64,000 nt of DNA from Entomohabitans teleogrylli (GTDB lineage: Bacteria > Pseudomonadota > Gammaproteobacteria > Enterobacterales > Enterobacteriaceae). Shown here in pieces: positions 34,831 through 46,200 of the stretch (position 1 is the first letter of the stretch; the number at the start of each line of letters is the position of its first letter). Made by a program: the position numbers and the translations under genes. The notes beneath the pieces are model-generated. The model had not been told where the DNA came from, did not search any database, and saw only the letters and a program-made list of their open reading frames with translations. The stretch spans positions 1-64,000 of the forward strand of contig NZ_LLXO01000016.1 of assembly GCF_001484765.1 (NCBI RefSeq), given 5' to 3'.

Positions 34831-35030
34831 AGTGGCTCATTCACCTCCTTATGTCAGCCCCTTGCGGTTGTGCTACATAAAACACCGAATGACGCACTCA
34901 CAGGTGCCTGCCGTCCAACTTTTGATAACAGTCGGTTTTACCGCTTTATCATGCATCGGGCGAAACGTTGAGTTAGGCACCGCCTGTTTCTATAGCAAAG
35001 GCAGAGTTTTTAACTCTGCCTTTGCTGTTT
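34831..35030 (+). ncRNA. glmY: Small RNA GlmY
   Basis: Regulatory RNA that sequesters the adaptor RapZ when glucosamine 6-phosphate is low, sparing GlmZ and so raising glmS expression. The 5' part, AGTGGCTCATTCACC and TTATGTCAGCCCCTT, matches what I recall of E. coli GlmY, including the central hairpin ending TGCTACATAAA. A 14-bp terminator hairpin (34995-35008 with 35012-35025) closes the gene, followed by a T-rich stretch. Location between purL and glrK, sigma-54 promoter and GlrR sites all agree. The 3' end is approximate. Confidence 0.93.
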
Positions 35031-35103
35031 CTGATGTTCTTCTTTCCTGTCCCGGCTGGCTCGGTTAGCATTTGTCCTTTGACTTGCCATGCGAGGTTAT
35101 CTG

Positions 35104-36531
35104 GTGAACCGCTGGTCTGTTTTCCCCCGCTCTTTGCGCCAACTGGTCATCATGGCGTTTTTGCTGGTGCTGGTGCCTTTACTGGTACTGGCATGGCAGG
35201 CATGGCAGAGTCTCAACGCTCTTAGCGCCCAGGCGGCGCAGACCAATCGCACCACTCTGGTAGAGGCCCGGCGCAGCGAGGCGATGACCAATGCGGCGCT
35301 GGAAATGGAGCGCAGTTACCGCCAGTACTGTGTGCTGGATGACCCGACGCTGGAAAAGGTTTACCAGAGCCAGCTGCGGCGCTATGTCGGTATGCTTGAT
35401 GCCCAGGTTGGCGTACTGCCGGATAATCACATCTGGCAGGCGCTGCGTGACGATCTCGACCAGCTCAGCGAGTTAACCTGCCATAACAGCAGCCCGACGC
35501 CGTCGGCGGCAACGCGGCTGGAGTCTTTTGCCGATGCCAATGCGCAGATGGTTCAGGCGACCCGGGCTGTGGTCTTCTCCCGTGGGGAGCAGTTACAGCA
35601 GGCGATAGCTGAACGCGGGCAGTTTTTCGGCTGGCAGGCGCTGGTACTGTTTCTGGTGAGCCTGGCGCTGGTGATGCTGTTTACCCGCATGATTATCGGT
35701 CCGGTGAAGGGCATTGAGCGGATGATTAACCGCCTCGGGGAAGGGCGATCCCTGGGGCAGGATGTGGTATTTAAAGGGCCCCGCGAACTGCGTTCCGTGG
35801 GGCAGCGCATTATCTGGCTTAGCGAGCGCCTGGCGTGGCTGGAATCGCAGCGTCACCAGTTTTTGCGCCATATCTCCCATGAACTGAAAACCCCGCTGGC
35901 CAGTATGCGCGAAGGCACCGAACTGCTGGCCGATCAGGTGGTTGGCTCTTTGACGGCGGAGCAGAAAGAGGTGGTGGAGATCCTTGATGAGAGTAGCCGT
36001 AACCTGCAGAAGCTGATTGAACAACTGCTGGATTACAACCGCAAACTGGCAAACGGCAGCGTCGAGCTTGAGAAAGTGGATCCTGCGCCGCTGGCGGAAA
36101 TGGTGATTTCCGCCCATAGTCTTCCCGCCCGGGCTAAGCTGATGCACACTGAGGTATCGCTGGCGCCAGCCTGCTGCATCGGTGAACCGATGCTATTAAT
36201 GAGCGTACTCGACAATCTCTACTCCAACGCAGTGCACTACGGCAGCGAATCCGGTAACATTTACATCCGAAGCAAAACGGCTGGAAATCAGCTACATATT
36301 GACGTAGCCAATACCGGAACCCCAATCCCTGAAGCAGAACGCAACATGATTTTCGAACCTTTTTACCAGGGAAGCCAGCAGCGTAAAGGCGCCGTTAAGG
36401 GAAGCGGCCTGGGGCTCAGCATCGCGCGGGACTGCGTGCGGCGTATGCATGGAGAACTTCATCTGGTGGACGACGGCGAAGACGACGTCTGCTTTCGAAT
36501 TACACTGCCCGTTTTTACCGGGAATGAATAA
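35104..36531 (+). CDS. glrK: Sensor histidine kinase GlrK (QseE)
   Basis: Inner-membrane histidine kinase that phosphorylates GlrR and thereby activates glmY. Two membrane helices (about 13-33 and 178-196) flank a periplasmic sensor; a HAMP linker, a HisKA domain with His259 (RHISHELKTPLASM) and an ATPase domain with GSGLGLSIARDCVRR follow. I chose the GTG at 35104, where GAGG is 7 bases upstream and the product is 475 residues as in E. coli; the ATG at 35089 is poorer. First gene of glrK-qseG-glrR. Confidence 0.95.
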   Translation: MNRWSVFPRSLRQLVIMAFLLVLVPLLVLAWQAWQSLNALSAQAAQTNRTTLVEARRSEAMTNAALEMERSYRQYCVLDDPTLEKVYQSQLRRYVGMLDAQVGVLPDNHIWQALRDDLDQLSELTCHNSSPTPSAATRLESFADANAQMVQATRAVVFSRGEQLQQAIAERGQFFGWQALVLFLVSLALVMLFTRMIIGPVKGIERMINRLGEGRSLGQDVVFKGPRELRSVGQRIIWLSERLAWLESQRHQFLRHISHELKTPLASMREGTELLADQVVGSLTAEQKEVVEILDESSRNLQKLIEQLLDYNRKLANGSVELEKVDPAPLAEMVISAHSLPARAKLMHTEVSLAPACCIGEPMLLMSVLDNLYSNAVHYGSESGNIYIRSKTAGNQLHIDVANTGTPIPEAERNMIFEPFYQGSQQRKGAVKGSGLGLSIARDCVRRMHGELHLVDDGEDDVCFRITLPVFTGNE

Positions 36532-36534
36532 CTA

Positions 36535-37272
36535 ATGATACAAAAGCGTTATTTTTTGCTGTGGCGGCTATGGCCGCAGTTTGTTCGTTTCAGTACCGCG
36601 GCGGCGCTGCTGGCGTCGCTACTGCTGACTGGCTGTGTGCAGGGGAGCGCCACCAGTGTTATCAATCCGGAGCGCCAGCTTGCGCAGCCGGATCACCAAC
36701 TGGCGGATTACCTGATTACCGATTGTGCGGATATCTGGCAACTGAGCGGCAGTGTGGTGGAGTCGAATCCGCTTTACTGGCTACGCGGGATGGACTGCGC
36801 CGCGCGTCTGCTGCCGTCAGAAGCGCGGGCCGCCGCCCGGCAATGGTCGGACGATACCTGGCAGGCGGCATTTCGCCGCGGCATTTTATTGTCGGACGCC
36901 CGCATTACGCCGCTGGAGCGTCGGCGCTATATGACGATTCTCAACGCGTCGGTCTCTGAAGTGCCCGCTCCGGTGCGGGCGCTGTTTGAAGTCTGGCGCG
37001 AAGGGCAGAACCGCGAACTACGCCTCGCCGATGAGCGCAGCCGTTATGCGAAGCTTCAGCAGTCTGCGGACAGCGAGCTCGATCATCTGCGCCAGCAGGA
37101 ACAGCAGTTGCGCGGCGAGCTGGAGGTGACTACCCGTAAACTGGAAAACCTGACCGACATTGAACGTCAGCTTTCCAGCCGCAAACCACGCGCCAGCGAT
37201 ATTCAGGACAGCCATAGCGCGGCAGACGATAAAGCGCCGGCCGCCGCAGCGCAGGAGAAACCCGCCCCATGA
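36535..37272 (+). CDS. qseG: Outer-membrane lipoprotein QseG
   Basis: Lipoprotein (YfhG) encoded within the glrK-glrR operon; in E. coli it interacts with the kinase. An N-terminal hydrophobic segment ends in lipobox LLTGC (Cys34), and a predicted coiled coil lies around 155-215 (SADSELDHLRQQEQQLRGEL). The C-terminus is Ala/Pro-rich. 245 residues against 237 in E. coli. It begins three bases after glrK and its stop overlaps glrR (ATGA), so the three genes are cotranslated. Confidence 0.93.
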   Translation: MIQKRYFLLWRLWPQFVRFSTAAALLASLLLTGCVQGSATSVINPERQLAQPDHQLADYLITDCADIWQLSGSVVESNPLYWLRGMDCAARLLPSEARAAARQWSDDTWQAAFRRGILLSDARITPLERRRYMTILNASVSEVPAPVRALFEVWREGQNRELRLADERSRYAKLQQSADSELDHLRQQEQQLRGELEVTTRKLENLTDIERQLSSRKPRASDIQDSHSAADDKAPAAAAQEKPAP

Positions 37273-38606
37273 CCCAATACCCCTCCGCTCGCCTGTTACT
37301 CGTCGATGACGATCCCGGTTTGCTGAAATTGCTCGGCCTGCGCCTGAGCAGCGAAGGCTATGTGGTCGTCACCGCGGCCAGCGGTCCGGAAGCGCTGCGA
37401 GTGCTGGGACGGGAAAAAATCGACCTGGTGATCAGCGATTTGCGTATGGATGAGATGGACGGTATGCAACTGTTCAGCGAAATTCAGAAAGGCTGGCCGG
37501 GGATGCCGGTAATTATCCTTACCGCCCACGGCTCGATTCCCGATGCCGTGGCCGCTACCCGCCAGGGAGTGTTCAGCTTCCTCACTAAACCGGTGGACAG
37601 GGACGCGTTATATAAAGCGATTGATGATGCGCTGTCCCATACCGCCACCGTGGCGGATGACAGTTGGAAGGGCAACATTGTCACCCGCAGCCCGCTGATG
37701 CTGCGGTTGCTGGATCAGGCCCATATGGTGGCGCAGTCTGACGTCAGCCTGTTGATTGCCGGCCAGAGTGGTACCGGGAAAGAGGTACTGGCCCGGGCTA
37801 TCCATAACGCCAGCCCGCGTAGTACAAAGCCCTTTATCGCCATTAACTGTGGGGCGCTGCCGGAGCAGTTGCTGGAATCAGAGCTGTTTGGTCATGCGCG
37901 CGGCGCTTTTACCGGCGCGGTGAGCAGCCGGGAAGGGTTGTTCCAGGCCGCGGAGGGCGGCACGCTGTTCCTGGATGAAATTGGCGATATGCCGGCTCCG
38001 CTGCAGGTGAAATTGCTGCGGGTATTGCAGGAGCGTAAAGTGCGGCCCCTGGGCAGCAACCGGGATATCGATATTAATGTGCGGATTATCTCCGCCACCC
38101 ACCGCGATCTGCCGAAAGCGATGGCGCGCGGCGAATTCCGGGAAGATCTTTTCTATCGTCTGAATGTCGTCAGTCTGAAGATCCCCACGCTTCAGGAGCG
38201 CGCCGAAGATATTCCTCTGCTGGCTAACCATCTGCTGCGCGAGGCGGCGAACCGCCACAAGCCTTTTGTACGCAGCTTCTCCACCGACGCGATGAAGCGG
38301 CTGATGACCGCCAGTTGGCCTGGCAATGTGCGCCAACTGGTGAATGTTATCGAACAGTGCGTGGCGCTGACTTCGGCGCCGGTGATCGGCGATGCGCTGG
38401 TGGAGCAGGCGCTGGAGGGAGAAAACACGGTGCTGCCGACCTTTGTCGAAGCCCGCAGCCAGTTTGAACTGAACTATCTGCGCAAACTGCTGCAGATAGC
38501 CAAAGGCAATGTCACCCATGCGGCGCGAATGGCGGGACGTAATCGCACCGAATTCTATAAGTTGCTGGCGCGTCATGACCTGGATGCCGGCGATTTTAAA
38601 GAGTAG
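37269..38606 (+). CDS. glrR: Sigma-54 response regulator GlrR (QseF)
   Basis: Response regulator activating sigma-54 transcription of glmY. The receiver domain has the phosphoacceptor Asp57 (ISDLRMDEMDG); the AAA+ domain has Walker A GQSGTGKEVLA near 164, the sigma-54 contact loop GAFTGA near 213, and Walker B LFLDEIGDM. The Fis-type HTH is at the end (NVTHAARMAGRNRTEFYKLL). 445 residues against 444. It closes a loop with glmY, whose GlrR sites lie upstream of glrK in this window. Confidence 0.97.
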   Translation: MTQYPSARLLLVDDDPGLLKLLGLRLSSEGYVVVTAASGPEALRVLGREKIDLVISDLRMDEMDGMQLFSEIQKGWPGMPVIILTAHGSIPDAVAATRQGVFSFLTKPVDRDALYKAIDDALSHTATVADDSWKGNIVTRSPLMLRLLDQAHMVAQSDVSLLIAGQSGTGKEVLARAIHNASPRSTKPFIAINCGALPEQLLESELFGHARGAFTGAVSSREGLFQAAEGGTLFLDEIGDMPAPLQVKLLRVLQERKVRPLGSNRDIDINVRIISATHRDLPKAMARGEFREDLFYRLNVVSLKIPTLQERAEDIPLLANHLLREAANRHKPFVRSFSTDAMKRLMTASWPGNVRQLVNVIEQCVALTSAPVIGDALVEQALEGENTVLPTFVEARSQFELNYLRKLLQIAKGNVTHAARMAGRNRTEFYKLLARHDLDAGDFKE

Positions 38607-38699
38607 TTTTGTTACCGCAAAATTGACCAGGATATGGTAACTTGAGCGACCACTGAAACGTTCACCGCTGCTTCGGCCCGGCGTGCTGAGGAGATTTAA

Positions 38700-39047
<348 letters not shown>

Positions 39048-39092
39048 CCGCGCCCTGTCCCGGCCCGTCAGGGCCGGGGAGCCGCAGAGTTC

Positions 39093-40283
39093 TTACAGAA
39101 CTTTATGCGGCCCGAAGCATTCGTAGTGAATACGCGCGCTATCCACACCCAGCTTTACTAACTGCCCCGCGGCATACTGCATAAAGCCGACCGGTCCACA
39201 CAGGTAAAATGCCATATTCGGAACGCTGAAGGCGCTCTCCAGCGGGCTGAGATCCATCATTCCTTCACTGTCGAATCGCCCCAGTTGGCGATCCTGCCGA
39301 TCTGGCATCCGGTACCAGACATGGCGACTGAAATCCGCCAGCGTATTGCCCAGCGTCTCCACTTCGTCGGCGAAAGCGTGTACGGCGCCGTTTTCCGCGG
39401 CATGGAACCAGTTGACCCGCGGCTGGTGGCGGTTTTTCGCCAGCGTATCCAGCATTGCCAGCATCGGCGTCTGGCCGACGCCGGCGGAGATCAGGGTGAC
39501 AGGCGTGCCGGGTTCCACGACGAGGAAGAAATCCCCGGCGGGAGCGACCAGTTGCACGACATCGCCGGGGCGGGCGTGGTCGTGCAGCCAGTTTGATACC
39601 TGGCCTTGCGCTTCGCGCTTCACGGCGATGCGATAGCCTTTACCGTCCGGCCGGCGGGTCAGGGAGTACTGGCGAATTTCCTGATGCTCAAAGCCTTCCG
39701 GTTTAATCCAGATACCGAGATATTGACCCGGCTGGTAATCTGCGACTGCGCCGCCGTCCAGCGGTTCAAATTCAAAGCTGGTGATCAGGGCGCTGCGCGG
39801 CTGTTTGCTGACGATACGGAACGGGCGCGTGCCCTGCCAGCCGCCATTTTTATCCGCGTGTTCCTGATAGATTTCCCCTTCGCGCTGGATAAATACGTCA
39901 GCCAGCACGCCGTAAGCTTTGCCCCAGGCGTCCAGTACTTCCTGGCCGGGGCTGAGCATCTCGTCGAGCGTCGCCAGCAGGTGGCTGCCGACAATGTGGT
40001 ATTGTTCCGATTTTACCTGAAAACTGGTGTGTTTCTGAGCGATTTTTTCCACTGCCGGCAGCAGGGCCGGAAGATTCTCGATATTGGTGGCATACGCGCA
40101 GATGGCGTTGAACAGCGCTTCGCGCTGATCGCCATTACGCTGGTTGCTCATATTAAAAATGTCTTTGAGCTCCGGATTGTGTTTAAACATCCGGTCATAA
40201 AAGTGGGCCGTCAGTTTCGGGCCGGTTGCCGCCAGCGCCGGGATGGTGGATTTCACAATAGCGATGGTTTGCGCGTCTAACAT
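39093..40283 (-). CDS. hmp: Flavohaemoglobin, nitric oxide dioxygenase
   Basis: Detoxifies nitric oxide to nitrate with O2 and NAD(P)H. The N-terminal globin domain (about 1-140) has the proximal haem ligand His85 and distal Tyr29; the FAD-binding domain includes [14 protein letters not shown] near 206, and the NAD domain [13 protein letters not shown] near 265. 396 residues as in E. coli. The ATG at 40283 follows AAGGAAG. An NsrR-like site lies 29 bp upstream. Convergent with glnB and divergent from glyA. Confidence 0.97.
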   Translation of the reverse strand: MLDAQTIAIVKSTIPALAATGPKLTAHFYDRMFKHNPELKDIFNMSNQRNGDQREALFNAICAYATNIENLPALLPAVEKIAQKHTSFQVKSEQYHIVGSHLLATLDEMLSPGQEVLDAWGKAYGVLADVFIQREGEIYQEHADKNGGWQGTRPFRIVSKQPRSALITSFEFEPLDGGAVADYQPGQYLGIWIKPEGFEHQEIRQYSLTRRPDGKGYRIAVKREAQGQVSNWLHDHARPGDVVQLVAPAGDFFLVVEPGTPVTLISAGVGQTPMLAMLDTLAKNRHQPRVNWFHAAENGAVHAFADEVETLGNTLADFSRHVWYRMPDRQDRQLGRFDSEGMMDLSPLESAFSVPNMAFYLCGPVGFMQYAAGQLVKLGVDSARIHYECFGPHKVL

Positions 40284-40311
40284 AAGAGCTTCCTTAGTAC
40301 ACTGTTATTTA

Positions 40312-40334
40312 AAGTTGTATTTTTAATGAATCTT
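40312..40334. promoter_or_regulatory. NsrR operator of hmp
   Basis: AAGTTGTATTTTTAATGAATCTT is partly palindromic and, in segments, matches the NsrR pattern AAGATGYATTTNAAATRCATCTT at all but about three positions; it ends 29 bp upstream of the hmp start. Relief of repression by nitric oxide is expected from the E. coli precedent. Confidence 0.75.
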
Positions 40335-40478
40335 ATAAAAAATACCCCTGGCTTGTAAATGGGGTTTGCTGATTTATGTTATCTCGCGTCGGACATGAAA
40401 ATTTCGCATCATCAACCTGAAAAGAAATCCGTTGACCCGCAGGCGCTTTTATCGGCGAAAAACCCTTGTATTCCGGCC

Positions 40479-40541
40479 AGCCAATCGTTTGCGTAAAAAC
40501 CTTTGTCAAGACCTGTTATCACAATTTTAATCAGTTATACT
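40479..40541 (+). promoter_or_regulatory. PurR box and promoter region of glyA
   Basis: AGCCAATCGTTTGCGT (40479-40494) agrees with the PurR palindrome at 13 of 16 positions. A -10 candidate, TATACT, lies at 40536-40541, with no clearly spaced -35. The rest of the 380-bp hmp-glyA gap holds the hmp control region and a roughly 110-base glyA leader. A MetR site is expected from E. coli, but I could only find weak TGAA/TTC matches around 40396. Confidence 0.7.
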
Positions 40542-40663
40542 GTTCACCGTTGCCTGAAAGACCCCCACCGATGGTTATCGCTGCCGCTGTTGTTCCCCCG
40601 GAACCGCGTGGCCGGGAAAGGTCTGATGATGAATATTATTGTTAGCTGAGTCAGGAGATGCGG

Positions 40664-41917
<1,254 letters not shown>

Positions 41918-41946
41918 TTTATCTTTAGCATCTCGTCTGTTATCGG

Positions 41947-41974
41947 CCCCGCGGCAATTGCTGCGGGGTTTTTT
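41947..41974 (+). terminator. Terminator of glyA
   Basis: The stem CCCCGCGGC / GCTGCGGGG with an AATT loop, and a run of six T, lies 30 bp past the glyA stop. The T tract overlaps the stop codon of convergent yphH, so the two units end back to back. Confidence 0.88.
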
Positions 41975-43172
41975 ATATCGCGTTCAGCATCTCTTCCACA
42001 TACAGATAGCCAATGCCTAACACCTGCTGCGCGCGGTTTAGCCGGCCGAACTCAATTTGAGTGGCCCGGCTTTTCGGGGCGTCGCCGTGGTCGAAAGGGT
42101 TAAAGCCTGACTGACGTCGGATGGCGTCCAGCCAGGGCTCGCCAAACGCGCAGCAGCGTCCGTACAGCCAGATCTGGTTAATATTCAGGATATTGAGAAA
42201 ATTATACAGGCTCAGCCCGATAGCGCTGGCGGCGCCGTCGGCCCATGTCTGTAGCCAGGGATTGCCGTCCTGCCAGGCCTGGATGAGCTGCTCTGAGGTG
42301 AGCGCTGCGGGGTCCAGCCCACCGCCGGCGTTGGGGTGGGTTTTCAGCCAGGTGCGCGCCTGCTTTTTTAGGGCGTTCAGGGAAGCTATCGTTTCCAGAC
42401 AGCCATAGCGCCCGCAATCGCAGGGCAGGCCGTCCGGATTGACGATGGTATGTCCTATCTGGCCGCTACCGTACAGGCTGCCGCGGTAAATCTGGTGATT
42501 AATAACGAACGAAGAGCCAATGCCATAATCAACGTTGATCACGCAAAAGTCCTGAGGGGCGGCGGCGTTCTGCCATTTTTCCGCCAGCGCCAGCATGACG
42601 CAGTCGTTGTCGACCAGTACCCGGATGCCGAGCTTTTCTTCCAGCAGATACTTTATTTCCAGCGTGGTTTTCCATGGCGCCTGGGGCATGGTTTGCGAAG
42701 CGCCGGTCACCGGGTCGACCTGGCCGTGAACGCCCAGGGCAAGATTAATGGTTCGCCCGGGCCAGAGTTTGCACTGGCGGCGCCAGTGGTTTTCGATTTC
42801 GGCGAGCAGCGCCTGCGGCGTTGGCGCGTTTACCGCATCGCGCCGGAAACCGCCCTGTGGCACCAGCCGGGCATCCGCCAGCTGGCTTTCAATATAGCGC
42901 GGGGTGACCGCCATACACAAAATCCAGTCGCCCTGTGGCGTTATCTGATACAGCCCTGCGCTATGGCCGCGCTGGCGCTGCGGCGCAGGCTGCTGTATCA
43001 CGCGCTGTTCTGCGGTCAGTTCGTCGAGAATCTTGCTGACCGCCGGAATGGAAAGCTGCGCCAGGCGCGCAAGGGTGGATTTCGCGGCGCATTTCTCGCG
43101 GTATAAATGTTCCAGCAGCACACATTTGTTATAGCGGCGGATATGCTGGTTATTAATGCTTACTCTCGCCAT
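41973..43172 (-). CDS. yphH: ROK-family transcriptional repressor YphH
   Basis: NagC/Mlc-like regulator, presumably of the divergent yph operon. An N-terminal winged HTH (CAAKSTLARLAQLSIPAVSK, about 31-50) is followed by a ROK sugar-kinase-like domain with the zinc motif CDCGRYGC near 248 and a DNDCVMLALAEKW segment near 196. 399 residues. Its start and that of yphG are 115 bp apart and the gap holds inverted repeats. The ligand is unknown; in this family it is usually a sugar or sugar phosphate. Confidence 0.9.
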   Translation of the reverse strand: MARVSINNQHIRRYNKCVLLEHLYREKCAAKSTLARLAQLSIPAVSKILDELTAEQRVIQQPAPQRQRGHSAGLYQITPQGDWILCMAVTPRYIESQLADARLVPQGGFRRDAVNAPTPQALLAEIENHWRRQCKLWPGRTINLALGVHGQVDPVTGASQTMPQAPWKTTLEIKYLLEEKLGIRVLVDNDCVMLALAEKWQNAAAPQDFCVINVDYGIGSSFVINHQIYRGSLYGSGQIGHTIVNPDGLPCDCGRYGCLETIASLNALKKQARTWLKTHPNAGGGLDPAALTSEQLIQAWQDGNPWLQTWADGAASAIGLSLYNFLNILNINQIWLYGRCCAFGEPWLDAIRRQSGFNPFDHGDAPKSRATQIEFGRLNRAQQVLGIGYLYVEEMLNAI

Positions 43173-43174
43173 TC

Positions 43175-43240
43175 ATTAAACTCTGTTTAGTTTATTGCGT
43201 GATTATTGTGCAAAAAGGCGCCGATTAAGTCTATTAGACT
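43175..43240. promoter_or_regulatory. Candidate YphH operators in the yphH-yphG gap
   Basis: Two short inverted repeats of the same 5-3-5 geometry lie in this gap: TAAAC-TCT-GTTTA (43177-43189), immediately before the yphH start, and AGTCT-ATT-AGACT (43228-43240). The first sits in an AT-rich flank (ATTAAAC / GTTTAGTTTA), reminiscent of NagC/Mlc sites. Binding is a guess from symmetry and place. Confidence 0.4.
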
Positions 43241-43287
43241 GCCCTCATTGTGTTACTTCAGTATCTTTTATTTACTTTGAGGGTGTT

Positions 43288-46200
43288 ATGAATAAGGTAA
43301 ACGTGTGGCAGGAGTGGGTCGCCATTCCGGCGTATGAAACGGGGCCGCAGGATGTCCATCCTATGTTTCTCGAGCATCGGGTTTATCAGGGGTCATCCGG
43401 TGCGGTTTACCCCTACGGCGTGACGGATACGTTGACCGACTCCCGGGTAGAGAAAAACTGGCAGGCGGTGTGGCTGGAAAACGACTACCTGAAGATTATG
43501 ATCCTGCCGGAACTTGGCGGGCGCGTTCACCGGGCGTGGGATAAAGTCAAACAGCGTGATTTCGTCTACCACAATGATGTGATCAAGCCGGCGCTGGTCG
43601 GATTGCTCGGGCCATGGATTTCTGGTGGCATTGAGTTTAACTGGCCGCAGCATCACCGTCCCACCACTTTTATGCCGGTGGACTTTACGCTTCATGAGAG
43701 TGACGACGGCTCGGCGACGGTGTGGGTTGGCGAAACGGAGCCGATGCACGGTTTGCAGGTCATGACCGGCTTTACGCTGCATCCACAGCGTGCGGCGCTG
43801 GAAATCAGCAGCCGGGTCTTTAATGCCAATAACACGCCGCGCCACTTCCTGTGGTGGGCGAATCCGGCGGTAAAAGGCGGCGATGGTCACCAGAGCGTAT
43901 TTCCACCGGATGTCACCGCGGTATTCGACCACGGCAAACGCGCGGTGTCATCTTTCCCGATCGCGACCGGTACCTATTACAAAGTGGATTACTCCGCCGG
44001 CGTGGATATCTCGCGCTATAAGAACGTTCCGGTGCCGACCTCCTACATGGCGGAAAAATCAGAATACGATTTTGTCGGCGCCTGGTGCCACGATGAAGAC
44101 GGCGGGCTATTACATATTGCCGACCACCATATTGCGCCGGGCAAGAAACAGTGGAGCTGGGGCTATAGCGAATTCGGCCAGGCCTGGGACCGCAATCTGA
44201 CCGATGAAAATGGCCCATATATCGAGTTGATGACCGGAATTTACGCCGATAATCAGCCGGATTTTACCTGGCTTGATCCGTTTGAAGAAAAGCGCTTCGT
44301 CCAGTATTTCCTGCCTTACCACACGCTGGGCATGGTGCAGAACGCCTGCACTGACGCGGTACTGAAACTGGAGCGGGGCGAGGCGGGGGTTATCTGGGGC
44401 GCGTATGCTATTGCGCCGCTGGAAGGATGGCGGTTGATCGTCTGCGATACGCGGCGTACGCTCCTTGACGAGCCTATCAATCTTGCCCCCTGCGAGGTGC
44501 TGAAAGGGACGCTGGCCGCTGAGGTAGCAGGGCGGCTGACTATCACGCTGTATGATGCCGACGGTAAAGCCGCACTGTGTTATGTCGAGCACCAGCCTCA
44601 GGCGGTACCGCTGCCGGAGGTCGCGCAGGCGCCGCTGGCGGCTGCGGCCATTACCAGCAGCGACGAAGCCTGGTTTATCGGCCAGCATCTGGAGCAGTAC
44701 CACCACGCCAGTCGCTCGCCCTTTGATTACTACCTGCGCGGGCTGGAGATTGATGCGCTGGATTACCGCTGTAACCTGGCGCTGGCGACGCTGGAATACA
44801 ATCGTGCCGATTATTCTGCGGCGGTACGCTATGCCTCGCAGGCGCTGCGGCGCGCCCATGCGCTGAACAAAAACCCGCAGTGCGGCCTGGCCAGCCTGAT
44901 CCGCGCCTGCGCCCGGGAACGCCAGCAGCAGTGGTCGGCGGCGCGGGAAGATTTCTGGCGCGCGGTCTGGAGCGGCAATAGTAAAGCTGCCGGTTATTAC
45001 GGGCTGGCGCGTCTGGCCGCGCGCAGCGGCGCTGATGACGAAGGTCTGGAATTTTGCCGGCACAGCCTGCTGGCCCTCCCCTCCAATCAGGAGGCTATCT
45101 GTCTGCAAATCCTGCTGCTGACGCGCAGTGGAAAAATCGCCGACGCGCAGCGCCAGCTAACAGAGAGCCTGCGCCAATACCCGCTGAATACCACCCTGTA
45201 CTGGCTACGGTGGCACCAGCAGCGAGATGAACAGAGTCTCGTCGCCTGGCGGCGCATCGCCGGCCAGCGCGATATCAATGCGTTACTCACCGCCAACCAG
45301 TTGCTGAACTGGGGGATGGATGAGCTGGCGCGGGAGGCGCTGGCGATGCTTGATTGCTGTTGTACGCTGCCGCGTTATCTCCAGGCCAGCCTGTTGCCCG
45401 CGACACAGCGCAGCGCGCTGCTGGCTGAGGCCCGACGCGCATTCCCCGCTTTTGTCCGTTTCCCGAATACCCTGGATGAAGTGGCGATGCTGGAAAAGCT
45501 GGACGAATGCTATTTCGCGCACCATCTGCTGGCCTGCTTCTACTACAGCAAACGCAGCTATGACAAAGCACTGGCGCTGTGGCGCCAGTGCTGCGACAGG
45601 CAGCCTGATTTTGCCGACGCGTGGCGCGGGCTGGCGATTCACGCCTGGAATAAACGGCGTGATGCCGCGGCAGCGGCACAATATCTCGACACCGCCTGCC
45701 GGCTACAGCCTCGGGATGCCCGGCTGCTGTTTGAGCGCGATCTGCTGGATAAGCTGACCGGTGCCGCGCCGGCAGATCGCCTCGCGCGGCTGGAGGACAG
45801 CCTGGAGTGCGCGCTGGCCCGCGACGATCTCACCGCCGAACTACTCGGCCTGTGGCACCACGCCGGCGAACTGGACAGGGCGGCGCAGGTACTGGCCCGG
45901 CGCAAATTCCACCCCTGGGAGGGCGGGGAGGGCAAGATAACCGGCCAGTATGTTCTCAATCGCCTGCTGCGCGGTATTCAGGCGATTTCCGCAGGGCGCT
46001 ATGGGCAGGCCAGCGAACTGCTCCATGAGGCGCTGCACTATCCGCTGAACCTGAGCGAAGGGCGGCTACCGGGGCAGACGGATAACGATATCTGGTTCTG
46101 GCTCGGGGTCTGCGCCCGGTCCGCCGGTCAGTCGGCGCTGAGCGAGGAGTATCTGCGCAAAGCGACGCAAGGTGACCGTACCATCAATGTACACAGTTAT

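Noticed and set aside
40390-40420. MetR site for glyA
   Set aside because: Only partial TGAA/TTC matches with wrong spacing; left as a note under the glyA promoter.
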